64,000 bases of DNA, from assembly GCA_963834875.1 (NCBI GenBank), contig CAWIDG010000025.1, positions 62,001-126,000 of the forward strand, written 5' to 3'. Shown in pieces: positions 16,709 through 25,336 of the stretch (position 1 is the stretch's first letter; every line of letters begins with the position of its first letter). Origin of the DNA: DATAGF01 sp963834875. GTDB taxonomy: Bacteria > Actinomycetota > Thermoleophilia > Miltoncostaeales > Miltoncostaeaceae. The position numbers and the translations under genes are program-made. The notes under the pieces are model-generated. The model had not been told where the DNA came from. It did no database searches and saw only the letters and a program-made list of their open reading frames with translations.

Positions 16709-19305
16709 TGGCGGTGGACAGGCCGACCGAGCGGGCCCAGCAGGCGATCGCCGAGTCGGCGCGCCTCGCGGGCGACCGCGGCAACCAGGTGGTCGAGCCC
16801 GAGCACCTGCTGCTCGCGCTCATCGACGCGCGCGAGGGCGTCGTGGAGCCGGTGCTCCAGCGGGCGGGCGCGGACCTGGCGGCGCTGCGCGCCGCGACGA
16901 TGGCCGCGATCGAGCGCCGCCCCCAGGTCAGCGGCGCGGCCGCGGGCGCCGAGCTCTCGAACGCCTACCGGGCGGTCCTGCGGCGCGCCGGCCAGGAGGC
17001 CGAGGGGCTGTCGGACGAGTACATCTCCACCGAGCACCTGCTGCTGGCGCTGCTGGACGAGCCATCGCCCGCCCGCGAGGCGATGCGCGCGAGCGGGGTG
17101 ACCCGCGACGGGCTGCTCGGGGCGCTGCAGTCGGTGCGCGGCTCGGCGCGGGTGACCGACCCCAACCCGGAGGACAAGTACCAGGCGCTCGAGCAGTACG
17201 GGCGCGACCTCACCGAGGCCGCGGAGCAGGGCGCGCTGGACCCGGTGATCGGCCGCGACGAGGAGATCAGGCGGGTCATCCAGGTGCTGTCCCGGCGCAC
17301 GAAGAACAACCCCGTGCTGATCGGGGAGCCGGGCACCGGCAAGACCGCGATCGTCGAGGGCCTTGCCCAGCGGATCGTGGCCGGCGACATCCCCGAGGGC
17401 CTGGCCGGGAAGCGGGTCGTGGCCCTCGACATCGGCGGGCTGCTCGCCGGCGCGAAGTACCGCGGCGAGTTCGAGGACCGCCTCAAGGCCGTGCTCAAGG
17501 AGATCCAGGACGCCGCGGGCCAGGTCATCCTCTTCATCGACGAGCTGCACACGATCGTCGGGGCGGGGGCGGCCGAGGGCGCGGTGGACGCGGCCAACCT
17601 CCTGAAGCCCATGCTGGCGCGGGGCGAGCTGCGGGCGGTGGGCGCCACCACCCTCGACGAGTACCGCAAGCACGTCGAGAAGGACGCCGCCCTCGAGCGC
17701 CGCTTCCAGCCGGTGATGGTGGGCGAGCCCTCCGTCGAGGCGACGGTGGCGATCCTCCGCGGCCTGAAGGAGCGCTACGAGGTGCACCACGGCGTCCGCA
17801 TCCAGGACGGCGCGCTCGTCGCCGCCGCCCGCCTGTCGGACCGCTACATCACGGCGCGCTTCCTGCCCGACAAGGCGATCGACCTCATCGACGAGGCCGC
17901 CAGCCGCCTCCGCATCGAGATCGACTCGGTGCCTGCCGAGCTGGACGCCGTGCAGCGGCGGATCATGCAGCTCGAGATCGAGCAGCAGGCCCTCGAGCCC
18001 GAGACCGACCCCGGCTCGGAGGCGCGGCGGGACGCGATCGCCGAGGAGCTCGCGTCGCTGCGCGAGGAGGCCGACGCGATGCGGGCCCATTGGGAGCTCG
18101 AGAAGGCCACCATCGCGCGCATCCGCGAGGTGAAGGAGCAGATCGAGACGGCCCGCCAGGAGCTGGAGCGGGCCCAGCGCGACGGCGACCTCGAGGGGGC
18201 CGCGCGCCTGCAGTACGGCACCCTGCCCGAGCTCGAGAAGGCGCTCGAGGCGGCCAACGACGAGCTGGCCGAGCAGCAGGCGAGCCGCCGCATGCTCAAG
18301 GAGGAGGTCGACGAGGAGGACGTGGCCGAGGTCGTCGCGTCCTGGACCGGCGTGCCGGTCAGCCGCCTGATGGAGGGCGAGGTCGAGAAGCTCCTGCACA
18401 TGGAGGAGCGCCTGCACGAGCGGGTCGTCGGCCAGGACTCCGCCGTCTCCGCCGTCGCCAACGCCCTCCGCCGGGCGCGCGCCGGCCTCTCGGACCCGAG
18501 CCGGCCCATCGGATCGTTCATCTTCCTGGGCCCCACCGGGGTGGGGAAGACCGAGCTCGCCCGGGCGCTGGCCGAGTTCATGTTCGACGACGAGCGCGCC
18601 ATGGTCCGCATCGACATGAGCGAGTACATGGAGCGCCACGCGGTCGCGCGCCTGATCGGCGCCCCGCCGGGCTACGTCGGCTTCGAGGAGGGCGGCCAGC
18701 TCACCGAGGCGGTGCGCCGCCGCCCCTACTCGGTGCTGCTGCTCGACGAGATCGAGAAGGCGCACGCCGACGTCTTCAACGTGCTCCTGCAGCTGCTCGA
18801 CGACGGGCGCCTGACCGACGGCCAGGGCCGGGTCGTTGACTTCACCAACACCGTCGTGATCATGACCAGCAACATCGGCAGCCAGTTCCTGGCCGACGCC
18901 GGCGACGAGGAGATCGCGGAGGAGCGGGTGATCGGCGCGCTGCGCGACCACTTCCGCCCCGAGTTCCTCAACCGCGTCGACGAGATCGTCGTCTTCGGCC
19001 GCCTCGACCGCGAGCAGCTCGCGCAGATCGTCGAGCTGCAGGTGGCGCGGCTGCGCGACCGCCTGCGCGAGCGCGGGGTGGAGCTGGAGCTCACCGAGGC
19101 CGCCGCCGGGCTCCTGGCGCGCGAGGGCTACGACCCGGTCTACGGCGCCCGCCCGCTCAAGCGGCTGGTGCAGCGCCGGATCGAGAACCCGCTCGCCCAG
19201 CGGCTCCTGGCGGGCGAGGTGCGCGACGGCGACGTCGTGGTGGTCGACGCGGAGGGCGACGAGCTGACCTTCGCCGTCGCCGAACCGGCGGTGGCAACCT
19301 CCTAA
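16708..19305 (+). CDS. clpB: ClpB disaggregase (865 aa)
   Basis: Hexameric AAA+ disaggregase that works with DnaK. An N-terminal Clp_N double repeat (about residues 1-145) precedes the first AAA domain (Walker A GEPGTGKTA near residue 208, Walker B VILFIDELHT), a coiled-coil M domain around residues 400-520 rich in Glu/Arg/Leu heptads, and the second AAA domain (Walker A GPTGVGKTE near 608, Walker B SVLLLDEIEKAH), with C-terminal VYGARPLKRLVQRRIENPLA. No IGF/L loop for ClpP binding was noted, supporting ClpB over ClpA/C. Directly coupled to hspR, so it belongs to the same regulon and mRNA. Intact. Confidence 0.97.
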   Translation: MAVDRPTERAQQAIAESARLAGDRGNQVVEPEHLLLALIDAREGVVEPVLQRAGADLAALRAATMAAIERRPQVSGAAAGAELSNAYRAVLRRAGQEAEGLSDEYISTEHLLLALLDEPSPAREAMRASGVTRDGLLGALQSVRGSARVTDPNPEDKYQALEQYGRDLTEAAEQGALDPVIGRDEEIRRVIQVLSRRTKNNPVLIGEPGTGKTAIVEGLAQRIVAGDIPEGLAGKRVVALDIGGLLAGAKYRGEFEDRLKAVLKEIQDAAGQVILFIDELHTIVGAGAAEGAVDAANLLKPMLARGELRAVGATTLDEYRKHVEKDAALERRFQPVMVGEPSVEATVAILRGLKERYEVHHGVRIQDGALVAAARLSDRYITARFLPDKAIDLIDEAASRLRIEIDSVPAELDAVQRRIMQLEIEQQALEPETDPGSEARRDAIAEELASLREEADAMRAHWELEKATIARIREVKEQIETARQELERAQRDGDLEGAARLQYGTLPELEKALEAANDELAEQQASRRMLKEEVDEEDVAEVVASWTGVPVSRLMEGEVEKLLHMEERLHERVVGQDSAVSAVANALRRARAGLSDPSRPIGSFIFLGPTGVGKTELARALAEFMFDDERAMVRIDMSEYMERHAVARLIGAPPGYVGFEEGGQLTEAVRRRPYSVLLLDEIEKAHADVFNVLLQLLDDGRLTDGQGRVVDFTNTVVIMTSNIGSQFLADAGDEEIAEERVIGALRDHFRPEFLNRVDEIVVFGRLDREQLAQIVELQVARLRDRLRERGVELELTEAAAGLLAREGYDPVYGARPLKRLVQRRIENPLAQRLLAGEVRDGDVVVVDAEGDELTFAVAEPAVATS

Positions 19306-19327
19306 AGATTGACGGTCCGGCGCCCGA

Positions 19328-19344
19328 TGCATCCGGTGGATGCA
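19328..19344. terminator. hairpin after clpB
   Basis: TGCATCC, three-base loop, GGATGCA, 23 bases after the clpB stop. No U-run follows, so it may act as a weak or Rho-assisted terminator. It overlaps the proposed start of the small membrane protein at 19340. Confidence 0.4.
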
Positions 19345-19486
19345 CAGGCAGCTCCCCACCCGGCAGGCCGTACGCCACCGCCCAGCGCGGCCGGCGCGGC
19401 TGCCGGGCTGGGCGCTGGCCCTCGGCATCGCCGTGGCCGGCGCGCTGCTGGCCTGGCTGAACGTGGTCGTGCTGATCGGGGGGTGA
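19340..19486 (+). CDS. very small membrane protein (48 aa)
   Basis: A short frame from ATG 19340 to TGA 19484-19486. It has a basic N-terminus (MHRQLPTRQAVRHRPARPAR) followed by one hydrophobic helix, GWALALGIAVAGALLAWLNVVVLIG, and then stops. The shape (positive-inside N-tail plus a single helix) is that of a single-span membrane peptide. No convincing Shine-Dalgarno; the ATG sits in the clpB terminator-like hairpin. Coding is plausible but unproven. Confidence 0.4.
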   Translation: MHRQLPTRQAVRHRPARPARLPGWALALGIAVAGALLAWLNVVVLIGG

Positions 19487-19516
19487 CGTCCCCGGCTCCG
19501 GCCGCTCGCCGGGCGC

Positions 19517-19522
19517 TACCGT
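19517..19522 (+). promoter_or_regulatory. leaderless -10 box TACCGT
   Basis: TACCGT ends 7 bases before the ATG at 19530; no Shine-Dalgarno in between. Confidence 0.45.
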
Positions 19523-19529
19523 GAGCGGG

Positions 19530-19844
19530 ATGGCGCAGGGGACCCCCAACGGGCGCGCGGCGGCCATCGCGACGGCCTCGGCGATCGGCGCGGCCGCGGT
19601 CGCCGGCATCGCCAGCGTCGTCGTCCAGCTCGACGGCATCGCGGCCCACGTCGTCTTCGCGCTGCTCGTCCTCGTCGCGCTGGCGCTCCTCGTCAGCGCC
19701 GGCTACTGGATCCGCCGGGCCCGGTGCAGTGAAGCGGATGAGCGCCTCTTACGGGCGCTCATGCGCCTCCGGGCTCTGGCCGGGCCCTCCCGGCGAAGCC
19801 GGCGCACCGGCTCGCCGGGGGCCCGGCGCCGGGAAGAGCCATGA
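19530..19844 (+). CDS. small two-helix membrane protein (104 aa), uncertain tail
   Basis: MAQGTPNGRAAAIATASAIG opens a protein with two hydrophobic helices (IATASAIGAAAVAGIASVVVQL and HVVFALLVLVALALLVSAGYW) and then a basic tail from about residue 62. The tail is encoded by two strong inverted repeats (19738-19762 and 19779-19827) and reads as low-complexity Arg/Ser/Gly, so the real protein may end earlier if a base was lost. ATG 19530 is chosen because TACCGT lies 7 bases upstream. Unknown function. Confidence 0.5.
   Translation: MAQGTPNGRAAAIATASAIGAAAVAGIASVVVQLDGIAAHVVFALLVLVALALLVSAGYWIRRARCSEADERLLRALMRLRALAGPSRRSRRTGSPGARRREEP
19738..19762. terminator. perfect 9-bp hairpin
   Basis: ATGAGCGCC, seven-base loop, GGCGCTCAT. 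It lies near the end of the 19530 frame, with no U-run. Could be a terminator or part of a compound structure with the hairpin at 19779-19827. Confidence 0.4.
19779..19827. terminator. long GC-rich hairpin
   Basis: The left arm begins GCCGGGCCC and ends AGCCGG at 19802; the right arm 19807-19827 is its near-perfect complement, with a four-base loop CGCA. A very stable structure between the plus-strand gene at 19530 and the 3' end of the minus-strand gene at 19871, fitting a bidirectional terminator. Confidence 0.5.
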
Positions 19845-19870
19845 GCGCCCGCAAGCGCGCGCATCCGCTC

Positions 19871-20323
19871 TTACTCACGGGTGGCGATCAGGGCGAGCCC
19901 GCTGAGGATGCCGCCGAGGGCGCCGGCCGCCGCGAGGTAGACGCCGATCTGGCGCGACAGGAACTGCGCCGGGTCGGGGAGCACCAGCAGGCGGTAGCCG
20001 ACGAGCACGGCGGCGATGACCGACGCGCCGATGACCACCCAGGCGACGGCGTCGCCCAGCCCGGAGTCGAGGCGCATCCCGCCGCGGGCCTCCAGCGCGG
20101 CGACGGCCGAGGCGACGGCGACGATCGCCCCCATGAAGACGGATGCCTTCGCCAGGTTGCTGGCCTCCCAGCCGGCGACGCTCTCGGGGGAGAACGGCGG
20201 CCCGAGGTTCGTGGCGTACCACGGCAGGAACGCCGCGATCACGATGAGGACGCCGGACAGCATGCCGATGTAGGGCGCCCCGCTCCGCGGCGGGCGGAGG
20301 ATGGCCTGGCGGCGAGCGCTCAC
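19871..20323 (-). CDS. four-helix membrane protein (150 aa)
   Basis: Not recognised by name. About four membrane helices: YIGMLSGVLIVIAAFLPWYA, LAKASVFMGAIVAVASAVAAL, AVAWVVIGASVIAAVLVGYRLLVL and GVYLAAAGALGGILSGLALI. The FLPWY motif after helix 1 recurs in the membrane protein at 22919 (FFPWYGIG), suggesting related small proteins. The GTG start at 20323 is preferred because it overlaps the stop of the upstream gene (20320), giving a coupled pair. Confidence 0.65.
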   Translation of the reverse strand: MSARRQAILRPPRSGAPYIGMLSGVLIVIAAFLPWYATNLGPPFSPESVAGWEASNLAKASVFMGAIVAVASAVAALEARGGMRLDSGLGDAVAWVVIGASVIAAVLVGYRLLVLPDPAQFLSRQIGVYLAAAGALGGILSGLALIATRE

Positions 20324-20613
20324 GCCTGGGCGATCCCGACGGCGAGGACCACGGGGATCCAGATGCAGAGGGCGCAGATCGCGCACACCATCCCGCCCAC
20401 GGCCATGCCCCGCCGGCCCGGGTCGCCGCGCCCCTGCGCCTGGTCCTGGAGCTCCAGGGAGGCCAGCGTGATGGCGACGACGGCGCAGAGCAGGGTCACC
20501 ACGGCGAACCCCGCGACGAGGGCGACGATCCCGAGGACCAGCACCGCGACCGGCCTCCGCCCTGCCCGGCTCGTCGCCGGCGCGATCGCGGCCGGTGGGG
20601 AGGTCCGCTCCAT
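20320..20613 (-). CDS. small DUF4190-like membrane protein (97 aa)
   Basis: MERTSPPAAIAPATSRAGRRP is a flexible N-terminus followed by two helices (VAVLVLGIVALVAGFAVVTLLCAVVAI and GGMVCAICALCIWIPVVLAVGIA) with a short charged loop between, the layout of DUF4190-type proteins. ATG 20613 is preceded on its strand by TAGTCT at 8 bases, supporting a leaderless start. First gene of a two-gene unit with 19871-20323. Confidence 0.6.
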   Translation of the reverse strand: MERTSPPAAIAPATSRAGRRPVAVLVLGIVALVAGFAVVTLLCAVVAITLASLELQDQAQGRGDPGRRGMAVGGMVCAICALCIWIPVVLAVGIAQA

Positions 20614-20621
20614 CGGCGCCA

Positions 20622-20627
20622 AGACTA
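20622..20627 (-). promoter_or_regulatory. leaderless -10 box TAGTCT
   Basis: TAGTCT on the minus strand, 8 bases before the ATG at 20613. Confidence 0.5.
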
Positions 20628-20645
20628 CGCGCGGCCGGGTGCTGC

Positions 20646-20651
20646 TAGCGT
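20646..20651 (+). promoter_or_regulatory. leaderless -10 box TAGCGT for the sulfotransferase gene
   Basis: TAGCGT ends 8 bases before the GTG at 20660. It is divergent from the box at 20622-20627, only 19 bases away. Confidence 0.5.
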
Positions 20652-20659
20652 CACCGGCC

Positions 20660-21572
20660 GTGGGGCGGCGGCCGAACTTCTTCATCCTCGGGGCGCCGAA
20701 GTGCGGGACCACGGCGCTGAGCGAGTACCTGCGCGATCACCCGAGGGCGTTCCTCTCGCAGCCCAAGGAGCCCCACTACTTCTGCGGGGACTTCGACTAC
20801 TACTACGCGCCCGGGCAGCGGACCGAGGCGCACTACCTGCGCCTCTTCGAGGCGGCGACCGACGACCACCTGGCCGTCGGCGAGGCGTCGGTCTGGTACC
20901 TCTACTCGTCCGACGCGGCGCGCAACATCGCGGCCTTCGACCCGGCGGCGAGGGTCATCGTGATGCTCCGGAACCCCGTTCGACCTGGTGCCGTCGCTGC
21001 ACTCGCAGCTCCTCTACATGCTCGACGAGGACGAGCCCGACCCCGCGCGGGCCTGGGAGCTCCAGGAGGCCAGGAGCCGGGGCGAGCGCCTGCCGCCGCG
21101 CGTGCGCGTGCCCGAGTTCCTCCAGTACGGCGAGGCGGCGCGCCTGGGCGCGCAGCTGCGGCGGGTCTACGAGGCCCTGCCGCGGGAGCAGGTCCTGACG
21201 CTCGTCTTCGACGACATGCGCGACGACACCGGCGCGGTGTACCGGCGGACGCTCGCGTTCCTCGGCCTCCCCGACGACGGCCGCGTCCACTTCCCCCGCG
21301 TCAACGAGAACAAGGTCCACCGGGCCGAGGCCGTCGCCCGCTTCACCCAGCGCCCCCCGGCGCCCCTCGTGAGCGTCGCCCGGGGGGTGAAGCGCGTGGC
21401 CGGCGTCGAGCGGCTTGGCGTGCTCGAGCGGGTGCGGCGCGGAAACCGCCAGGTCACCCGGAGGCGCGAGATCGACCCGGAGCTCGCGGCCGAGCTGCGC
21501 GACCACTTCCGCGACGACGTGGGCGAGCTGGGCGAGCTGATCGGACGGGATCTGAGCGGTTGGGTCTCCTGA
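20660..21572 (+). CDS. PAPS-dependent sulfotransferase family protein, one frameshift
   Basis: Transfers sulfate from 3'-phosphoadenylyl sulfate to an acceptor hydroxyl or amine. FFILGAPKCGTTALSEYL contains the 5'-phosphosulfate loop (PKxGTT), and the VIVMLRNP segment corresponds to the 3'-phosphate motif (R and the following S). The frame changes near 20980, after which PSLHSQLLYMLDEDEPD, LPREQVLTLVFDDMRDD and YRRTLAFLGLPDDGRVHFP complete the fold. About 304 residues in total. GTG start in leaderless context. A perfect GC palindrome directly follows the stop. The acceptor is unknown. Confidence 0.85.
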
Positions 21573-21594
21573 GGGCGGGGCCGCGGCCCCGCCC
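21573..21594. terminator. 22-bp perfect GC palindrome after the sulfotransferase
   Basis: GGGCGGGGCC, GC, GGCCCCGCCC immediately after the stop codon at 21570-21572. A very stable stem without U-run. Confidence 0.6.
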
Positions 21595-21643
21595 GGTGGT
21601 ACGCTCGACCGGTCCCGGTGAGCGGTCCGAAGGAGCCGACACG

Positions 21644-21928
21644 GTGCCGACCTACATCCTCCTCAGCACCCTCAGCCCGCACGGCGTGGGAACCCTCAAG
21701 GCCAACCCCCAACGCCTCCTCGAGGTGAACGCCGAGGTCGAGCAGATGGGGGCGAAGGTGGTCGAGCAGTGGGCGGTGCTCGGGCCCTACGACTTCGTGA
21801 ACATCGTCGAGGCCCCGGACGAGAAGGTGATCGCGCGCGTCTCGGTGGAGCTCGGCGCCCGCGGCACGGCGCACTTCCAGACGTTGACGGCGATCCCCGT
21901 CGACGAGTTCCTGTCGCTCCTGAAGTGA
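21644..21928 (+). CDS. GYD-domain protein (94 aa)
   Basis: Small ferredoxin-like alpha/beta protein of the GYD family: PTYILLSTLSPHGVGTLKANP, EQMGAKVVEQWAVLGPYDFVNIVEAPD and FQTLTAIPVDEFLSLL. GTG start supported by GAAGGAG upstream; a TACGCT box at 21600-21605 may be its -10. The stop overlaps the next start (GTGA). The biochemical role of GYD proteins is unknown. Confidence 0.85.
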   Translation: MPTYILLSTLSPHGVGTLKANPQRLLEVNAEVEQMGAKVVEQWAVLGPYDFVNIVEAPDEKVIARVSVELGARGTAHFQTLTAIPVDEFLSLLK

Positions 21929-22146
21929 GCACGCCCCGCCGGCGCCTGCTGATCGCGGGCGGCATCCTCGGGCTGGCGCTCTCCCCGCAGGCACGCCGGG
22001 CCGGGATCGAGCTCCGCGCGCGCGCCGCCCGCCTCGGGCGCGGAACGGGCGACCCGGTCACGCCGTTCCAGCAGGCCCCGTGCTATGAGCACGACCGCGC
22101 CGAGGCGCGCGCCGCCGGCTCGGCCCGGACGGAGGCCGCGCCCTAG
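21925..22146 (+). CDS. small hypothetical protein (73 aa), coupled to the GYD gene
   Basis: GTG start in GTGA overlap with the GYD stop. The N-terminus is signal-like (RRRLLIAGGILGLALSPQARR), followed by a charged helix and an Ala/Arg-rich tail with one cysteine (FQQAPCYEHDRAEAR). No recognised family. Coupling and base composition support expression; function unknown. Confidence 0.5.
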   Translation: MSTPRRRLLIAGGILGLALSPQARRAGIELRARAARLGRGTGDPVTPFQQAPCYEHDRAEARAAGSARTEAAP

Positions 22147-22150
22147 GACG

Positions 22151-22849
22151 ATGTGGCGCGCGGAGGTCCTCGTCCCCGCGCACCGGATCGTCTTCGCGCT
22201 GACCGGGGACGAGGTCGTCGAGCTGCGCGGATCGAGCACCTTCGGCACCTTCGGCGCCTACGGGGGCCTGCCGGACGCCGTCCACGGGATGATCGCCTGG
22301 CCGAACACGGTGCTGCTGACCGGCCCTGAGCACGTGATCGTCGACCCCGGCTACCAGACCCAGGGGGACATGCTCGTGGGCGCGCTCGCCGCGCGCGGCC
22401 TCTCGGCGGACGACGTCCGCACGGTCCTCGCCACCCATCTGCACTCGGACCACGTCTCGGCGCTGCCGCAGCTCGGCGAGGTCGACCTCCACGTCCACGA
22501 GGCCGAGCTCGCGACGCCGCACGCCCGCGCCGGGCGCGGCTGGCGCGACCGGGCGGCGGAGCGGCCGTTCTCGGGCGCCTCGGGCGAGGTGCTGCCGGGG
22601 GTGCGCTGGATCCACACGCCCGGCCACACCGACGGCCACGTCGCGTTCCTGGTGCAGACGGCCGACGGCGTCGTCGCGATCGCCGGCGACACTCCCGGCC
22701 CCGACCCCTCGTGGTTCGCGGAGGGATGGCTGCCCGACGACCACGACCGCCGCGACGAGCACCTGGCCGCCTTCCGGGCGATCCGGGACGCCGGGGCGAC
22801 CGTGCTGATCCCGGGCCACAACCCGCCCGCGCCGATCGTCGCCGGCTGA
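22151..22849 (+). CDS. metallo-beta-lactamase-fold hydrolase (232 aa)
   Basis: MBL-fold enzyme with a two-zinc centre: THLHSDHVSAL (HxHxDH), a third His in TPGHTDGHVAF, the bridging Asp in IAGDTPGPDP and the last His in LIPGHNPPAP. Full length for the glyoxalase II/lactonase-like group. ATG 22151 follows the previous gene by 4 bases. It could be a lactonase, thioesterase-like or ribonuclease-unrelated hydrolase; the substrate is not predictable. Confidence 0.85.
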   Translation: MWRAEVLVPAHRIVFALTGDEVVELRGSSTFGTFGAYGGLPDAVHGMIAWPNTVLLTGPEHVIVDPGYQTQGDMLVGALAARGLSADDVRTVLATHLHSDHVSALPQLGEVDLHVHEAELATPHARAGRGWRDRAAERPFSGASGEVLPGVRWIHTPGHTDGHVAFLVQTADGVVAIAGDTPGPDPSWFAEGWLPDDHDRRDEHLAAFRAIRDAGATVLIPGHNPPAPIVAG

Positions 22850-22918
22850 CGCGCGGGCAGGGGACCCCCCGGCCCGCGTCGAATGGCGCAGCGTTCGTCC
22901 CCGGCACCGGAGGGCCTC

Positions 22919-23311
22919 ATGTTGCGATCCATCACCCGTGAGCAGAGGATGCTCGGCGCCGCGGCCGCGAACGTCCTCTTCCTCATCTGCCTCTTCTTCC
23001 CCTGGTACGGGATCGGCGACGTTGACGCCGACGGCCAGGACGTGATCCCGTCGTGGTGGCTCATGCTGATCTTCGCGGCCGTGGCCGCCGTGATCTTCGT
23101 GGCCGACGCCTACAACTTCGAGCTCCCGGCGGTCGTCAACCCCACCCTGTTGGCGGCCTACCTGACCTCCGTGACCTTCATCGTCACGCTGATGGTGTTC
23201 CTGGACGGGTTCGGCGCGGCGGGCCGCAAGTTCGGCGTCTGGCTGGGCCTGATCTTCTCGCTCGTGGCGACCGTGCTGGCGGTGCTGCACGCCCGCGAGG
23301 AGGCGCGTTAG
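22919..23311 (+). CDS. four-helix membrane protein (130 aa)
   Basis: MLRSITREQRMLGAAAANVL starts a protein with about four helices: AAANVLFLICLFFPWYG, WWLMLIFAAVAAVIFVADAY, LLAAYLTSVTFIVTLMVFLDG and FGVWLGLIFSLVATVLAVLHA. The start at 22919 is set by GGAGGG just upstream; the frame extends 12 codons further without support. The PWYG motif after helix 1 resembles the protein at 19871-20323. Function unknown. Confidence 0.65.
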   Translation: MLRSITREQRMLGAAAANVLFLICLFFPWYGIGDVDADGQDVIPSWWLMLIFAAVAAVIFVADAYNFELPAVVNPTLLAAYLTSVTFIVTLMVFLDGFGAAGRKFGVWLGLIFSLVATVLAVLHAREEAR

Positions 23312-23314
23312 ACT
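23309..23314 (+). promoter_or_regulatory. TAGACT -10-like box upstream of the 83-aa gene
   Basis: TAGACT overlaps the stop of the preceding gene. The following GTG start at 23349 would have a leader of about 28 bases with a purine-rich AGGGAAAAGGGGG. Confidence 0.35.
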
Positions 23315-23348
23315 CGCGCCTCGCGTCTCAGGGAAAAGGGGGCGGGCA

Positions 23349-23600
23349 GTGGCACTCGTCGACGACGTCCGTGACTACGCGCAGCGCGCGAGCGACGCCG
23401 CCAAGAAGGGCGTTTCCACGGCGCGCAACAAGGGCCAGGGGGTGAACCTGAAGCGGAAGCAGAGCGCGCTCGCGGCCGACCTCGGCCGCATCGTGTTCCG
23501 CCAGCGCGAGGGCGAGACGGGCCTGGACGCCGAGATCGACCGGCTGGTGTCGGAGATGCGCGGCGTGCGCGCGGAGATCGAGGCGCTCGACGAGGCCTGA
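23349..23600 (+). CDS. small soluble helical protein (83 aa)
   Basis: A basic N-terminal half (DYAQRASDAAKKGVSTARNKG, LKRKQSALAADLGRIVFRQ) and an acidic coiled-coil end (IDRLVSEMRGVRAEIEALDEA). Highly charged helix resembling small coiled-coil proteins encoded next to zinc-ribbon or PspA-like genes, but without any cysteine. Purine-rich ribosome site upstream. Unknown function. Confidence 0.6.
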   Translation: MALVDDVRDYAQRASDAAKKGVSTARNKGQGVNLKRKQSALAADLGRIVFRQREGETGLDAEIDRLVSEMRGVRAEIEALDEA

Positions 23601-23617
23601 GCGGGACCCCGGGCGCC

Positions 23618-24608
23618 CCGGGCCGCCGCCGCCTCGGTCGAGGCGGCCTCGAGGTCTCGGCGCTCGGCCTCGGCTGCATGGGGATGTCGGACTCCTACGG
23701 CGTCCCGGACGAGGCCGAGGCCCTGAGGACCCTCGACCGCGCGCGCGAGCTCGGGGTCACCTTCTGGGACACCGCCGACGTCTACGGCCTGGGAGCGAAC
23801 GAGCGCCTCGTGGGCAGGGCGCTGGCCGGGCGCCGCGACGGGGTGGAGCTGGCGACGAAATTCGGGAACGTGCGCGGCGCGGACGGCTCGTACGGCGCCG
23901 TGAACGGCCGCCCGGAGTACGCCCGGGAGGCCTGCGAGGCCTCGCTCGCCCGCCTCGGCGTCGACCGCATCGACCTCTACTACCTGCACCGGGTCGACCC
24001 CGACGTGCCGATCGAGGAGACGGTCGGGGCCATGGCCGAGCTCGTCGCCGAGGGGAAGGTCGCCCACCTCGGCCTGAGCGAGGCCGCGCCCTCGACCATC
24101 CGGCGGGCGGACGCGGTGCACCCCATCGCGGCGCTCCAGAGTGAGTACTCGCTCTGGCACCGCGAGCCCGAGGACGAGGTCATCCCGACCCTGCGCGAGC
24201 TCGGGATCGGCTTCGTGCCCTTCAGCCCGCTCGGCCGCGGCCTGCTGGCCGGCGCCCTCTCGTCGGCGGACGACCTGGGCGAGTCGGACCTGCGCCGGGT
24301 GCTCCCGCGCTTCCAGGGGGAGAACCTCGACCGCAACCTCGAGCTGGCGGCGCGCGTGGGTCAGCTGGCGGCCGAGCGGGGCGCGACCCCGGCCCAGCTC
24401 GCGCTCGCCTGGGTGCTCCGCCAGGGCGACGACGTCGTCCCGATCCCGGGCACGAAGCGGCGCGCGTACCTCGAGCAGAACGCCGCCGCCCGCGGCGCTC
24501 GAGCTGGGCGAGGCGGACCTCGCCGCGCTCGACGACGCCCTGCCGCCCGGCGCGGCCGCCGGCGAGCGCTACCCGGACTTCCTCGAGCGCCTCATCGACA
24601 AGGGCTGA
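23618..24608 (+). CDS. aldo/keto reductase, frameshifted, start unresolved
   Basis: Second aldo/keto reductase of the window, close in sequence to the one at 1609. Family text begins RRLGRGGLEVSALGLGCMGM before 23678 and includes FWDTADVYGLGANERLVG (catalytic Asp and Tyr), DRIDLYYLHRVDP, HLGLSEAAPSTI, LQSEYSLWHREPEDE and VVPIPGTKRRAYLEQN. Near 24490 the frame changes and the C-terminus ALELGEADLAALDDALPPG ends at 24608. No good start codon is found in the right frame between the previous stop and 23678, so another indel near the 5' end is likely. Convergent with the RibD-like gene. Confidence 0.75.
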
Positions 24609-24614
24609 GCGGGC

Positions 24615-25263
24615 TCATCCGACGCGGCGGTAGCGGTAGTGGGCGACCGCGCCGGAGGCGACCAGGCGGGTCGCGCTCGTAGCGCTCCTGCCAGCCGGGG
24701 GGCAGGTCGAAGAGCCGCGCGCCGGAGCCCAGCAGCACCGGCACGACGTGCACCTCGAGCAGGTTGACCAGCCCGGCCGCCAGGTACTGGCCGATCGCGT
24801 CGGCGCCGCCGGCCAGGTTGATGTCCCGGTCGCCGGCGACGTCGACCGCCTGCTCGAGGGCGCGCTCGATGCCCTCGGTGACGAAGTGGAAGGTCGTGCC
24901 GCCCTCCATCTCGAGCGGCTCGCGCGGGTGGTGGGTCAGGACGAAGACCGGCGTGTGGTACGGCGGGTCCGGCCCCCACCAGCCGGTCCACGGGTCCCGC
25001 TCGTCCCAGGGCCCGGGGCCGCCGCCGAACATGTTGCGCCCCATGATCGTGGCCCCCAGGTCGGCGAAGGTCTCGGCCAGGACGTCGTCGTCGAGCCCGG
25101 TCTCGCCGCCCTCGCGCCCCTGCACGCGGTTGAAGGTCCGGAGCGGGAAGGCCCACTCGTGCAGCGCCTCGCCGCCCACCCCGAGCGGGTCGTCGACGCT
25201 CTGGTCCGGCCCGGCGACGTAGCCGTCGAGCGACATCGTGATCCCCACGCGCAGGCGCGCCAT
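24615..25263 (-). CDS. RibD/dihydrofolate-reductase-like protein, frameshift near the 3' end
   Basis: DHFR-fold reductase of the RibD C-terminal group: RVGITMSLDGYVAGPDQSVDDPLG, ATIMGRNMFGGGPGPWD, TPVFVLTHHPREPLEMEGGTTF and INLAGGADAIGQYLAAGLV. NADPH-dependent reduction of an unknown substrate is expected. Near 24665 the frame changes, and the family C-terminus TRLVASGAVAHYRYRRVG ends at a TGA (24615-24617). About 215 residues when repaired, the normal length for this family. Confidence 0.8.
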
Positions 25264-25336
25264 GACCGCCTCCCTCGTCGGTGTCGAACCTTCGACCGCC
25301 GCGCCCGGCCGAATTCATCGCCGGGCCGCCGGGAGC

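Noticed and set aside
16654..19428. 924-codon open frame opposite clpB
   Set aside because: Antisense shadow of clpB; Leu/His/Arg-rich text without family motifs.
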